From UBA9732 sp963599445 (GTDB taxonomy: Bacteria > Spirochaetota > Spirochaetia > Sphaerochaetales > Sphaerochaetaceae): a stretch of DNA of 64,000 nt. The DNA lies in the NCBI GenBank assembly GCA_963599445.1, contig CAVBWZ010000006.1:62001-126000 (forward strand). Reading direction: 5' to 3'. Below the pieces are notes generated by a model. It made no database searches and had not been told where the DNA came from. It was given only the letters and a program-made list of their open reading frames with translations. A program made the position numbers and the translations under genes. Shown here piece after piece: positions 7,553 through 15,229 of the stretch (within the stretch, counting starts at the first letter, position 1; each line of letters begins with the position of its first letter).

Positions 7553-8041
7553 ATGTCGGTAGCTGATTATGTAAACGGCTTCGCGGAGACGTATGGGCTC
7601 ACCGTTCTGGTGTTCTGCCTGTCCGCCGTGTGCATCGGGGTGATCGTGGAGCTCTTCAAGCAGACCGCCTTCGCCAAGCTGGAGAAGAGGTACGAGGAAG
7701 AAGGGAAGGACGCTTCGAAGCTCAAGACCTTCAAGAGCGTAGCCTCGTTCCTCATCGCGGCGGCGCTTGTGGCTCTGTTCCTTGCAAGCATCCACAACAG
7801 CACCCTCCCCACCATCGGAGGGATGGCGGTCGTACCTATCTGGTACACGGCGATGTTCCTGCTCCAGCTCTTCGTTGACATCAAGGGTGTGAAGTCCTTC
7901 ATCGGCCGAGTCCTGGGCAACATCGCAGCCCCTCCCAAGATGGAGAAACCCGCCAAGAGGAAGGTCATCAAAAAGGTCGTGTACGAAGACGAGGACGGCA
8001 ATCCCGTGGACGGCAACGGCAATCCTCTGGAGGTCTGTTGA
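7553..8041 (+). CDS. Holin-like phage membrane protein
   Basis: A 162-residue protein from the ATG at 7553, with AAGGAGA upstream. Three hydrophobic stretches (about residues 12-32, 62-82, 92-112) are separated by a charged Lys/Glu-rich loop. The tail is basic and then acidic. Its position between the XhlA-like gene and the spanin pair suggests a holin, which forms holes in the inner membrane at lysis. No endolysin is visible inside the window. Confidence 0.55.
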   Translation: MSVADYVNGFAETYGLTVLVFCLSAVCIGVIVELFKQTAFAKLEKRYEEEGKDASKLKTFKSVASFLIAAALVALFLASIHNSTLPTIGGMAVVPIWYTAMFLLQLFVDIKGVKSFIGRVLGNIAAPPKMEKPAKRKVIKKVVYEDEDGNPVDGNGNPLEVC

Positions 8042-8042
8042 G

Positions 8043-8438
8043 ATGGCCGGAGCTAACGGACTCATAGCCATAGCCTTTGCGGCCGCGACGATGCTCCTGA
8101 CGTTCCTTCTGGGCCGCAGGGGCGCACAGTCCAAGGCCAAGGACGGACAGTTGGAGAAAGCCGAGAGGGATGCATCGCAGGCCCGTACGGAAGCCTCCAA
8201 GGCCACAGCCGAGAAGGAGGCCTCCAAGGCCACGGCCGACCTCGTGCAGAAGGCTTCCCGGCACATAGTGGAGCTCATGAGGGGCGAAGACCGCACGGAT
8301 GCGGAGCTCTCCGTCCTTCAGGACAGGCTCCAGAACGCAAGGGACCGCAACGACATAGACGACGCCATAGAGGTCGCAAGGCTTCAGGCCGAGCGTGCCG
8401 TGTCCCTTGGAATGTCCGATCTCAAGGACAAGGAGTGA
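8043..8438 (+). CDS. Inner-membrane spanin-like (Rz-like) protein
   Basis: A 131-residue protein with one N-terminal membrane helix (residues 5-22) followed by a long charged, Ala/Lys/Glu-rich coiled coil. This is the topology of Rz-type inner spanins, which link to an outer-membrane lipoprotein to fuse the membranes at lysis. The next gene, 3 bases on, encodes a lipoprotein, which supports the pair. GGAGG precedes the start. Identity is inferred from topology and order, not sequence similarity. Confidence 0.6.
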   Translation: MAGANGLIAIAFAAATMLLTFLLGRRGAQSKAKDGQLEKAERDASQARTEASKATAEKEASKATADLVQKASRHIVELMRGEDRTDAELSVLQDRLQNARDRNDIDDAIEVARLQAERAVSLGMSDLKDKE

Positions 8439-8441
8439 AAG

Positions 8442-8786
8442 ATGAAAAGATTTGCAAGTCCCCTTCTAGGATTGTTGCTCTGCACGATCCTTCTTCTGGC
8501 TTCATGCGCCACGAAGACCGAATACGTGACGCAGACCGAGTACGTGCCGGTCTACATCGACCTCACGGACGTGGTGGATCCGGTGCTGCGCTTCAGGCCT
8601 GACAACGCAACCTATGTCGTCAAGACCGGAAGCGACCTCAAGACCACGTTCGACATCATAGACAACTCCAACCAGTACCTCAAGGCATGGGAGGACTGGG
8701 AGCACTATGCAACGGCCCTCGAAGGCACGCTCATAGACATCAGGGACAGGACGAAGGCCAATGTCCCCGATACTGCGGACGACTGA
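8442..8786 (+). CDS. Phage lipoprotein, outer-spanin-like (Rz1-like)
   Basis: A 114-residue protein with a lipoprotein signal: positive start, hydrophobic core and lipobox LLAS-C (Cys near residue 22). The mature part begins with a TEYV repeat and is hydrophilic. An outer-membrane lipoprotein encoded directly after a coiled-coil inner-membrane protein in the lysis region is the pattern of two-gene spanins. It is longer than typical Rz1, so this remains an inference. AAGGAG lies before the ATG. It is the last gene before a strong terminator. Confidence 0.65.
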   Translation: MKRFASPLLGLLLCTILLLASCATKTEYVTQTEYVPVYIDLTDVVDPVLRFRPDNATYVVKTGSDLKTTFDIIDNSNQYLKAWEDWEHYATALEGTLIDIRDRTKANVPDTADD

Positions 8787-8815
8787 AGGATCGCGTCCGC
8801 CTGAACAATGAAAAA

Positions 8816-8842
8816 CCCGCCATGGCAGGCATACCGTGGCGG
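8816..8842. other. Hairpin preceding the late-operon terminator
   Basis: A nine-base stem with one G-T pair (CCGCCATGG with CCGTGGCGG) and a short loop, 30 bases after the spanin-like gene. It lacks a T-run of its own and may protect the 3' end of the transcript or act with the terminator at 8861. Confidence 0.45.
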
Positions 8843-8860
8843 CCCTCCCAGATTTGGCTT

Positions 8861-8900
8861 GGACCCCAGTCCTCTAAAGGCTGGGGTCCTTCCTTTTTTC
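8861..8900 (+). terminator. Strong Rho-independent terminator after lysis module
   Basis: Perfect nine-base stem GGACCCCAG/CTGGGGTCC (8861-8869, 8881-8889) followed by a tail with a run of six T. It ends the prophage lysis operon. Confidence 0.92.
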
Positions 8901-8909
8901 CTTGTAGAA

Positions 8910-8965
8910 GTAGCCGTTTTGTAGCCGAAAAGTAGCCAGTGCTCTTGCCTTTTTCATTTTATACT
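8910..8965 (+). promoter_or_regulatory. Three GTAGCC repeats at 11-bp spacing before a -10 box
   Basis: GTAGCC occurs at 8910, 8921 and 8932, exactly 11 bases apart, on one face of the helix. A good -10 hexamer TATACT follows at 8960-8965, but no -35 is found at the normal distance. This is the arrangement of an activator-dependent promoter. It would drive the gene at 8995, whose ribosome-binding site is AAGGAGA. Confidence 0.5.
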
Positions 8966-8994
8966 AATTGTAGAAAGGAAAAGGAGAAAGAAGT

Positions 8995-9504
8995 ATGGCT
9001 GAGTTGAGTTATGCGTCTAACGGCAAGGGCAACTTGGGAGTGGCTCTTGGAGCAATCGGAACAGGTCTCGGAGTCTTCGGCAACGGACTTGGAAACCTCT
9101 TCGGTGGAGGTATGGGTATTGGCAACAATGCCGTCAGGTGGGTATCCCAGCCTGAGTTCGAGCAGGGGCAGAGGATAGCCTCGCTCGAATCGGAGAATGC
9201 GCTCCTTAAGGCGGAGAAGAACACGGACTCGAAGATAAGCGATGTCTACATGGTCGTCAATTCTGATGTAAGGGAGCTTCAGAAGGAACTTGCAGAGTTC
9301 AAGGCGTCTCAGGGTGTCATCAACGCACAGGTCGCCGCGAACATCGCAGTGGCTCAGAACAACATAGCTTCGCTTCAGGTTGAGCTTGGAGGTCTTACGA
9401 AGACCGTGATTCCAATCAACAATATCTGTCCTGAACCTATGTTGAAGTTCAACACCTGGAAGGATCCTTCATCCACAACCACGACCACCGCACAGGCGGC
9501 TTGA
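8995..9504 (+). CDS. Hypothetical phage protein with Gly-rich N-terminus and coiled coil
   Basis: A 169-residue protein. Residues 1-50 are Gly/Asn-rich with a hydrophobic GVALGAIGTGLGVFGNGLGNLF-like stretch, residues 55-135 form a heptad coiled coil, and the C-terminus is a Thr-rich tail. Proteins with this layout are common in gut phages and prophages but their role is not established, to my knowledge. It has its own promoter region after the lysis terminator, so it may be expressed independently of the late genes. Confidence 0.65.
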   Translation: MAELSYASNGKGNLGVALGAIGTGLGVFGNGLGNLFGGGMGIGNNAVRWVSQPEFEQGQRIASLESENALLKAEKNTDSKISDVYMVVNSDVRELQKELAEFKASQGVINAQVAANIAVAQNNIASLQVELGGLTKTVIPINNICPEPMLKFNTWKDPSSTTTTTAQAA

Positions 9505-9515
9505 TGGAGTGATGC

Positions 9516-9881
9516 ATGAAGATAGCGTTCGAATCGTTCACGACGGCTTTGGTATCGTATTGGGACTCGGACGTCATCCAGAAGGCTCCTAAGGACGAGA
9601 GGTTTCCACTTGGGGTGGCGGCGATCGCCGCCCCAAGCCTCGTCTCAGGATTCGTCAGAAAACATTCGGATATGATTCTGGAGATGGAACTGCTGGATGA
9701 ATCGAATATGGTGGACATCGACAAACTTGAAAGTATGGGAACCCAGCTTATGGACAAGTATGGGCCTTTCTCTGTGCAGATTAGAAATCCGTTGAAGCTA
9801 TTCAATGACAAACCTCTTGTTCTTTCGTTCGGAAGAGACGATGTAGTGGGACTCTGTCAGAAATGCAGAAACCTTGGATGA
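9516..9881 (+). CDS. Hypothetical phage protein
   Basis: A 121-residue soluble protein beginning 11 bases after the preceding stop, with GGAGTGA upstream, so probably co-transcribed. The sequence has an Ala/Gly-rich hydrophobic segment near residue 35 and otherwise mixed alpha/beta character. No motif is recognised. Downstream (9919-9940) is a seven-base hairpin without a T-run. Confidence 0.5.
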   Translation: MKIAFESFTTALVSYWDSDVIQKAPKDERFPLGVAAIAAPSLVSGFVRKHSDMILEMELLDESNMVDIDKLESMGTQLMDKYGPFSVQIRNPLKLFNDKPLVLSFGRDDVVGLCQKCRNLG

Positions 9882-10016
9882 CGACTGCGGTCAAGATTCG
9901 GTTAACGATGTGCAAATCGGAGGTCTTTTCGTTGACCTCCCGCGGAAATGCAGTAGATATGAAGTAAGGCTTCTGTATATCGCTGTAGTCGCATCGAAGC
10001 AAAAGAAGGGATTGCA

Positions 10017-10509
10017 ATGGAATATTGGGATGTTTTCAAAGATAGGAGCATACCCTCCGAAATGGTCAAGGGTGAGCTCAACAGAATCTCCATCTTCCTC
10101 AGGGAATTCGACAAGGATAAGGTTCAACGCTTCGTCATGGATGCGTATGCCCGCATCAACGGACGACACTTCGACGAACCTACCGCAATGAAGGCCATAT
10201 GCGACATGAGGCCAAGTGTCCGTGGGGGGGGGGAGCTTGTCCGTTGCGGAAAGCATGGATATGCTCGGCATAAACGCTGACACCGCCTCCGAAGGGATAT
10301 CCAAGGCCTATGCAAAGGCTTTGGACATCAACAACGAAGCCCCCAAGGTCAGCGACAAGGTGACGAAATGGGATAGGTTCGTTGCCGTCGCAATGGCGGT
10401 ATCGGACTACTGGATGTTCGACCTCGAAGGTCAGTTCGACGTCGCCTATCAGTTCCTGAGCGACGTGGATGCACCGGATACTAAGATGTGGGACTATATC
10501 AACGGATGA
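10017..10509 (+). pseudogene. Phage gene split by a G10 tract (possible phase-variable switch)
   Basis: Two overlapping frames (10017-10280 and 10216-10509) join into one 163-residue protein if one G is removed from the run of ten G at 10224-10233. The first part is helical and charged; the second continues with long helices. With ten G the product stops early, after 87 residues. The start at 10017 has AGAAGGG upstream. Either the gene is phase-variable by slipped-strand mispairing, or the run was miscounted in assembly. Function unknown. Confidence 0.6.
10224..10233. repeat. Homopolymeric G10 tract inside a reading frame
   Basis: Ten consecutive G. Nine G (or twelve) would restore a single reading frame across 10017-10509. 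Poly-G tracts are known contingency loci in spirochaetes such as Treponema pallidum, but they are also a common sequencing error site. Confidence 0.9.
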
Positions 10510-10521
10510 TCTGACGGAATC

Positions 10522-10556
10522 GACGGCACCTGAAAAAGGGGTGCCGTCTTCGTCTT
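10522..10556 (+). terminator. Rho-independent terminator
   Basis: Nine-base stem GACGGCACC/GGTGCCGTC (10522-10530 and 10540-10548) followed by a T-rich tail, 13 bases after the split gene's stop. Confidence 0.85.
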
Positions 10557-10572
10557 TGCAGGAGGTTTCAAT

Positions 10573-10785
10573 GTGACAAGGGAGGATGTTTTCGACCTTC
10601 AGTCCAAAGCTGATTTCGAATCGGTCATCCGGAAGCTGTTCCTTACGAGCCGTCAGGACAAGATAGCCAGGCTCAGATTCGAAGAAGGACTGCACAACCA
10701 GGAGATCGCCGACAGGTTGAATCTTTCCATCGCTGTAGTGAAGAAGGAGTTCCGAGCAATCAAACGCAAGCTGGACAGACTCTAG
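10573..10785 (+). CDS. Small helix-turn-helix phage protein (sigma region 4-like)
   Basis: A 70-residue protein starting at GTG 10573, with AGGAGG upstream; the ATG at 10571 runs straight into a stop. The C-terminal half reads KIARLRFEEGLHNQEIADRL followed by a recognition-type helix and KRKLDRL, the pattern of sigma-70 region 4 and terminase-small-subunit-like HTH domains. It is probably a DNA-binding regulator. Its stop overlaps that of the convergent integrase gene at a CTAG sequence. Confidence 0.65.
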   Translation: MTREDVFDLQSKADFESVIRKLFLTSRQDKIARLRFEEGLHNQEIADRLNLSIAVVKKEFRAIKRKLDRL

Positions 10786-11960
10786 GACCTTTCTTCAAGC
10801 AGCTTTCTGACTTTTTCGTTTTCAAGAATCCTCTTCAAGGCTTGGACAGGCTCCAGATGCGTGTACTCAGGCCTGTTCTCTACATGTCCAAGAAGGACAA
10901 GACGAGTCTCTTCCGGCATCTTTCCAATATATTCCGTACACCACGAATGTCTGAACGAATACTGTCTTCTTTCCTTAAGGAGGACTCCCGCCTTCGAACA
11001 TGCCGACTCCAAACGCTTGTTCTGCGCCGCAAGGGTAGGGAACTTTCCATCGTCCTTTTCAAAGTAGTACTTCCCCTTCCTCCTTGCTCCCAACAGAACG
11101 AGCAGTCGGGCGGTCTGGTTCACGATATACCCCTTCTTGTTCTTCGCACCGTTGTCCGTATCGGAGGTCTTGATTCTGGAGACGACCTGTCTGGTCTTCC
11201 AGTGCACGGACTCCTGAGTGAATACTCCATGGAGGTTCGGCCCCCAAAGATTGGGGAAGAAGTTTTGCTTTGACAGCGCAGAGACCTCCCCCGGCCTCCA
11301 TCCGGTATCCTTCAATACGCGGAAATATGTAGCCCAGTATAGGCCGCCCCAGATCCGCAGAAGCTTGTCGTCGTCAGAAGGGAAGAGCTTTGCAAGCTCC
11401 TGATCAGTGAATGGCATCGTCTCCTTGTCCTTGCAGACCACCTTGTCGACTCCATCGCAGGGGTTCTCGGAGATCAGTCCCTTCCTCTTCGCCTCCTTCA
11501 TTATGTTGGAGTAGGCGTCGAGGACTTTGTTCTTCGTGTCGCCGCTCAAGGGGCGTTTGTACATCACGGAGTCCAGATCCAATATGAAGTCCTCTATGAG
11601 AACGTCCGTTATCGCATTGATCAGATAGCAGCCGTGCGCAGGGAGGATGTAGTTCCGGAGGTATCCGGCCTTCCTTTCATAGTACGTGTCATCATGGTTG
11701 TAGCCCCTTCTTTCCTGTCTGTGTCTGAAGCCAAGAGGGTCTTCCTTGTCAAAGAAGCCGGTCGCGAACTCCGCGAGGGTCGTCTTCCCATCCACGGAGG
11801 GAATGTCCTGTTTGAGCTTCGCCTGAGCCCACAGAATCGCCTGTTGCATGTCATCGGTCTTCGTGGAGAACCACCGTCCGGGAATGTGTGCGAACGAAAC
11901 CTGGATGAACTTTCTGTCCTTTCTCTTTATGAATCTGTATGGAACCACCATGTTTTTCAT
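10782..11960 (-). CDS. int: Tyrosine site-specific recombinase (prophage integrase)
   Basis: A 392-residue integrase. The ATG at 11960 has AAGGAGT directly upstream and is preferred to the longer frame from 12002. The C-terminal catalytic domain shows the first Arg in GWRPGEVSAL, the H-X-X-R box as SFRHSW, LLGH, and the nucleophilic Tyr in EYTH. The N-terminal half carries the arm- and core-binding domains. The gene points away from tRNA-Phe, 134 bases off, which is the usual arrangement for phages that use a tRNA 3' end as attachment site. Confidence 0.93.
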   Translation of the reverse strand: MKNMVVPYRFIKRKDRKFIQVSFAHIPGRWFSTKTDDMQQAILWAQAKLKQDIPSVDGKTTLAEFATGFFDKEDPLGFRHRQERRGYNHDDTYYERKAGYLRNYILPAHGCYLINAITDVLIEDFILDLDSVMYKRPLSGDTKNKVLDAYSNIMKEAKRKGLISENPCDGVDKVVCKDKETMPFTDQELAKLFPSDDDKLLRIWGGLYWATYFRVLKDTGWRPGEVSALSKQNFFPNLWGPNLHGVFTQESVHWKTRQVVSRIKTSDTDNGAKNKKGYIVNQTARLLVLLGARRKGKYYFEKDDGKFPTLAAQNKRLESACSKAGVLLKERRQYSFRHSWCTEYIGKMPEETRLVLLGHVENRPEYTHLEPVQALKRILENEKVRKLLEERS

Positions 11961-12045
11961 ACTCCTTGGTTCTGTTATAAGCCCGGAAAAAGGTATCGTC
12001 AACGGTGGTTTTCGGCGAAATTGCGTACACTTGGCACTTTAAAGA

Positions 12046-12082
12046 GATAGCCAACTCCTTACAATATAAGGAATTGGCTATC
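12046..12082. repeat. 15-bp inverted repeat between integrase and tRNA-Phe
   Basis: Arms 12046-12060 and 12068-12082 match at 14 of 15 positions around a 7-base loop. On the minus strand it follows tRNA-Phe by 11 bases. It may be the tRNA terminator (there is no strong T-run), or an integrase/excisionase site near the attachment core. Confidence 0.6.
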
Positions 12083-12093
12083 AAAATCACAGT

Positions 12094-12166
12094 TGCCGTC
12101 TCCAGGAATCGAACCAGGGACACAAGGATTTTCAGTCCTTTGCTCTACCTACTGAGCTAAAACGGC
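12094..12166 (-). tRNA. tRNA-Phe (GAA); probable prophage attachment site
   Basis: A 73-base cloverleaf on the minus strand: acceptor GCCGTTT paired with AGACGGC, normal D arm, anticodon loop CTGAAAA giving GAA, and a normal T loop TTCGATT. CCA is not encoded. The integrase next to its 3' end makes this the likely right-hand attachment site; the duplicate core at the left end lies outside the window. Confidence 0.95.
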
Positions 12167-12226
12167 GTGCAAGGGTATGTATAACCCAAAGCGAAAGGAC
12201 TGTCAATAGGTTTTCTTCCAAGCAGA

Positions 12227-12256
12227 TTGAAAAAAACTTTTGGAGCATAGTAGAAT
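12227..12256 (+). promoter_or_regulatory. dprA promoter, leaderless geometry
   Basis: TTGAAA-N18-TAGAAT. The -10 box ends 7 bases before the ATG at 12264, so transcription should begin at or next to the start codon. No Shine-Dalgarno lies at normal distance. Confidence 0.6.
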
Positions 12257-12263
12257 CGCTTGT

Positions 12264-13268
12264 ATGGAAAACTATCAGGCGGCGATGAACTTTGAAGCCA
12301 TTGTCATGGCGTTGGGGAAGAACGACAGCTACTGCTCGTCCCTCATGGACGAGATAGCCTCCCGTTGCAGCATAGACGAGGCCATGCCTTTCAACATGGC
12401 CGTGTACAGCGAGGTCCTTGATGTGCCGTCTGCATGGCTGGAGGAGGCCTACCTCAAATGCCGCAGGGCGTTCGAAAGGCTTGATTCCAATGTTTGCATA
12501 ATAGACAAGTCAAGTCCGCTCTGGTGCTCCGACATAAAAGGAGTGCGTTACCTTTATCTAAAGGGGGATTCCAGTCTCCTTGCAACTCCCAGCATAAGCG
12601 TGGTTGGCACTCGCAGCCCCTCGCAGAGGGGAGTCGAGCTTGCCAAGGAGGTGGTCGATTCCCTTGGAGAGAGTGGCTTCACGATTACAAGCGGTCTTGC
12701 CATGGGTATAGATGGAATAGCCCATATCCAGGCTTTGGCCAAGGAAATCCACACCATTGGCGTTATTGGGACATCGGTCTGTGATGTGTATCCCAAGCAG
12801 CATGAACGTCTGCAGGCCCTTGTGGCACAGCATGGCCTTCTCGTGTCGCAGTTCGCCCCAAGCCGCGTAGTGCAGCGTTACTATTTCATGCAGAGGAACC
12901 TCCTCATGAGCCAGATAAGCCGTGCAAGCATTGTCGTGGAGGACAGGGATGGCGGTGGTGGAGTGCAGCAGGCGCAGTACAGCATAGACCAGGGCAAGAA
13001 GGTGTTCGTCCTACGGGAGACCATGGACAACCGCACGTTCCTTTGGCCCCGCAGGCTCAAGGACCCTGTGGTTGTGTCGTCTCCAAAGGCCCTTGGCAAT
13101 GCCGTGAAGAGGACGCTTCAGATGGAGCGTGCGTTTGCCAAGACGACGGACACCCCGGACGAGGCCCTTCGCAGGACCCAATCCAACGGCAGTACCCACA
13201 GAAGGACTTCCAGCAGGATTTCAAGCAGAGCGGAGCTTGACTCAAGCGTGCAGCCAGAGCTGTTCTGA
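12264..13268 (+). CDS. dprA: DNA-processing protein DprA/Smf-like
   Basis: A 334-residue DprA/Smf family protein. The Rossmann-like core shows VGTRSPSQRG (near residue 114), the phosphate-binding SGLAMGIDGIAH, and a VYPKQH segment; DprA loads RecA on single-stranded DNA taken up in transformation. The C-terminal 60 residues are Ser/Arg/Thr-rich and look disordered, in place of the usual winged-helix DML1 domain. I chose ATG 12264 over a TTG at 12240, as it fits the promoter. It is the first host gene after the prophage. Confidence 0.85.
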   Translation: MENYQAAMNFEAIVMALGKNDSYCSSLMDEIASRCSIDEAMPFNMAVYSEVLDVPSAWLEEAYLKCRRAFERLDSNVCIIDKSSPLWCSDIKGVRYLYLKGDSSLLATPSISVVGTRSPSQRGVELAKEVVDSLGESGFTITSGLAMGIDGIAHIQALAKEIHTIGVIGTSVCDVYPKQHERLQALVAQHGLLVSQFAPSRVVQRYYFMQRNLLMSQISRASIVVEDRDGGGGVQQAQYSIDQGKKVFVLRETMDNRTFLWPRRLKDPVVVSSPKALGNAVKRTLQMERAFAKTTDTPDEALRRTQSNGSTHRRTSSRISSRAELDSSVQPELF

Positions 13269-13306
13269 CGATACGTTTGGAAAGGGGCTTTGGACCTTTG
13301 GAATTA

Positions 13307-13336
13307 TTGACTAGGACAACGCAGAAAAGCTAATAT
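13307..13336 (+). promoter_or_regulatory. alaS promoter with very short leader
   Basis: TTGACT-N18-TAATAT; the -10 ends 10 bases before the ATG at 13347. The expected transcript leader is 0-4 bases (or about 13 if the ATG at 13356 is used). No Shine-Dalgarno is visible. Confidence 0.65.
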
Positions 13337-13346
13337 CTATGGCATT

Positions 13347-15140
13347 ATGATACCAATGACAGCTAACGAATTAAGAAAGAAATTCATCGACTTTTTCGTG
13401 GAAAGGGGCCATGTACAGATAAGCGGTGCATCGGTCATCCCTGAGAACGACCCAACCGTGCTTTTCACGACGGCTGGAATGCATCCTCTCGTACCATATA
13501 TCCTTGGGCAGGAGCATCCTTCTGGAAAGAGGCTTACGGACTACCAGAAGTGCATAAGGACATGCGATATAGACAGCGTGGGCGATCCTCACCATCTCAC
13601 ATGCTTCGAGATGCTTGGCAACTGGTCCCTTGGCGACTACTTCAAGAAAGAGATGATCCCTTGGAGCTTCGAGTTCCTTACGAAGGTGCTTGGAATTCCT
13701 GTCGAGAAGCTTTCCGTCACGGTCTTCGCAGGAGAGGACGGCATCCCCCGCGACACCGAGAGCGCAGAGCTCTGGCACAGCATGGGAATCCCATACGACA
13801 GGATCTTCTTCCTGCCACGCGAGGACAACTGGTGGGGCCCAGCCGGAGAGACCGGACCCTGTGGACCTGACAGCGAGATGTTCATTGACACAGGCCGTCC
13901 TGCATGCGGTCCTGACTGCAAGCCAGGCTGCAAGTGCGGCAAGTACTTCGAGGTCTGGAACGATGTCTTCATGCAATACAAGAAGACAGCAGACGGCAAG
14001 TTCGTGGAGATGGAGCGCAAGTGCATAGACACCGGAATGGGAATCGAACGCACCATTGCAATCCTCCAGGGCAAGAAGAGCGTCTACGACACTGAGGTCA
14101 TGCAGCCTATCCTTGCCAAGATTGCAGAGCTTTCAGGCATCAAGTACGGCGACAGCGAAAAGACCGATGTCTCAATGCGCATAGTCGCTGACCACATCAG
14201 AACAAGCACATTCATCCTTGGAGACCAGAGAGGCTGCACACCTTCCAACGTTGGACAGGGCTACATCCTCAGACGCCTTATAAGAAGGGCTGTCAGAAAC
14301 GGAAAACACCTTGGAATAGAGGGCGCATTCCTTGCAAAGGTGGCCCAGGTCGTCATAGACCTCTACGGCGAGCCATATCCAGAGCTCCTTGAAAACAAGG
14401 AGACGGTCTTCGACGAGCTTACCAAGGAAGAGTCCAAGTTCAGCGAAACCCTGGAGAAGGGTGAGAAGCAGTTCGACAAGATGACGTTCTTCTTGGACAA
14501 GCAGGGTGTGAAGGAGATCTCCGGTGGTTCTGCTTTCAAACTCTACGATACCTACGGCTTTCCAATCGAGCTTACGAAGGAGCTTGCTGCTGAGAAGGGC
14601 TTCACTGTTGACGAAAAGGGCTTTGAGGAAGCCTTTGCAAAGCATCAGGAGTTGTCCCGCACAGCAGAGGCAGGTCAGTTCAAGAGCGGTCTTGGCGACC
14701 ACAGCGAGCAGACCACGGCCCTTCATACCGCAACGCACATGCTTCAGGCGGCTCTCAGAAGGGTCCTTGGAGACCATGTACAGCAGAAGGGTTCCAACAT
14801 CACTCCTGAAAGGCTTAGGTTCGACTTCACCCATGGTGAGAAGATGACACCTGAGCAGATCAAGGAAGTCGAGGACATAGTTAACGAAGAGATCAAGAAG
14901 GACCTCAAGGTCACAGTCCAGACCATGAGCCCTGAAGAAGCCCTCAAGGAAGGCGCAATGGCCTTCTTCTCAAGCAAATACGGCGAGCAGGTCACCGTCT
15001 ACTCCATTGGCGACTTCTCCAAGGAGGTCTGTGCAGGACCTCATGTGGAGCATACCGGTGATATGGGACACTTCCATATCCTCAAGGAGGAAAGCTCCTC
15101 CGCCGGTGTGAGAAGAATCAAGGCTGTCCTTGAGAAATAG
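13347..15140 (+). CDS. alaS: Alanyl-tRNA synthetase, short spirochaetal form
   Basis: A 597-residue AlaRS that charges tRNA-Ala. The class II catalytic core, tRNA-recognition domain and editing domain are present; the editing zinc site shows HTATH and CAGPHVEHTG. The protein ends right after the editing domain, so the oligomerisation/C-Ala part present in the usual ~875-residue enzyme is absent. The same short form is known from Borrelia and Treponema, so this is a lineage trait, not a frameshift. A terminator follows. Confidence 0.96.
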   Translation: MIPMTANELRKKFIDFFVERGHVQISGASVIPENDPTVLFTTAGMHPLVPYILGQEHPSGKRLTDYQKCIRTCDIDSVGDPHHLTCFEMLGNWSLGDYFKKEMIPWSFEFLTKVLGIPVEKLSVTVFAGEDGIPRDTESAELWHSMGIPYDRIFFLPREDNWWGPAGETGPCGPDSEMFIDTGRPACGPDCKPGCKCGKYFEVWNDVFMQYKKTADGKFVEMERKCIDTGMGIERTIAILQGKKSVYDTEVMQPILAKIAELSGIKYGDSEKTDVSMRIVADHIRTSTFILGDQRGCTPSNVGQGYILRRLIRRAVRNGKHLGIEGAFLAKVAQVVIDLYGEPYPELLENKETVFDELTKEESKFSETLEKGEKQFDKMTFFLDKQGVKEISGGSAFKLYDTYGFPIELTKELAAEKGFTVDEKGFEEAFAKHQELSRTAEAGQFKSGLGDHSEQTTALHTATHMLQAALRRVLGDHVQQKGSNITPERLRFDFTHGEKMTPEQIKEVEDIVNEEIKKDLKVTVQTMSPEEALKEGAMAFFSSKYGEQVTVYSIGDFSKEVCAGPHVEHTGDMGHFHILKEESSSAGVRRIKAVLEK

Positions 15141-15156
15141 TTTTGTTTTTCGTCGT

Positions 15157-15190
15157 GAAGCGGCTTTGAAAAAGGCCGCTTCATGTTTTG
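15157..15190 (+). terminator. Terminator after alaS
   Basis: Eight-base stem GAAGCGGC/GCCGCTTC (15157-15164, 15175-15182) and a T-rich tail ATGTTTTG. Confidence 0.75.
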
Positions 15191-15229
15191 TGGAAGGTTT
15201 CCCGTTTCTGTGCAGGGAAGAGGTTTGCT

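Noticed and set aside
9919..9940. Terminator after the 9516 gene
   Set aside because: A good seven-base stem but no T-run; it may have another role.
12240..12263. TTG start for dprA at 12240
   Set aside because: It lies inside the promoter, upstream of the -10 box.
13347..15140. AlaRS truncated by frameshift
   Set aside because: The downstream DNA encodes no missing domain and is a terminator plus another gene; short AlaRS is normal in spirochaetes.
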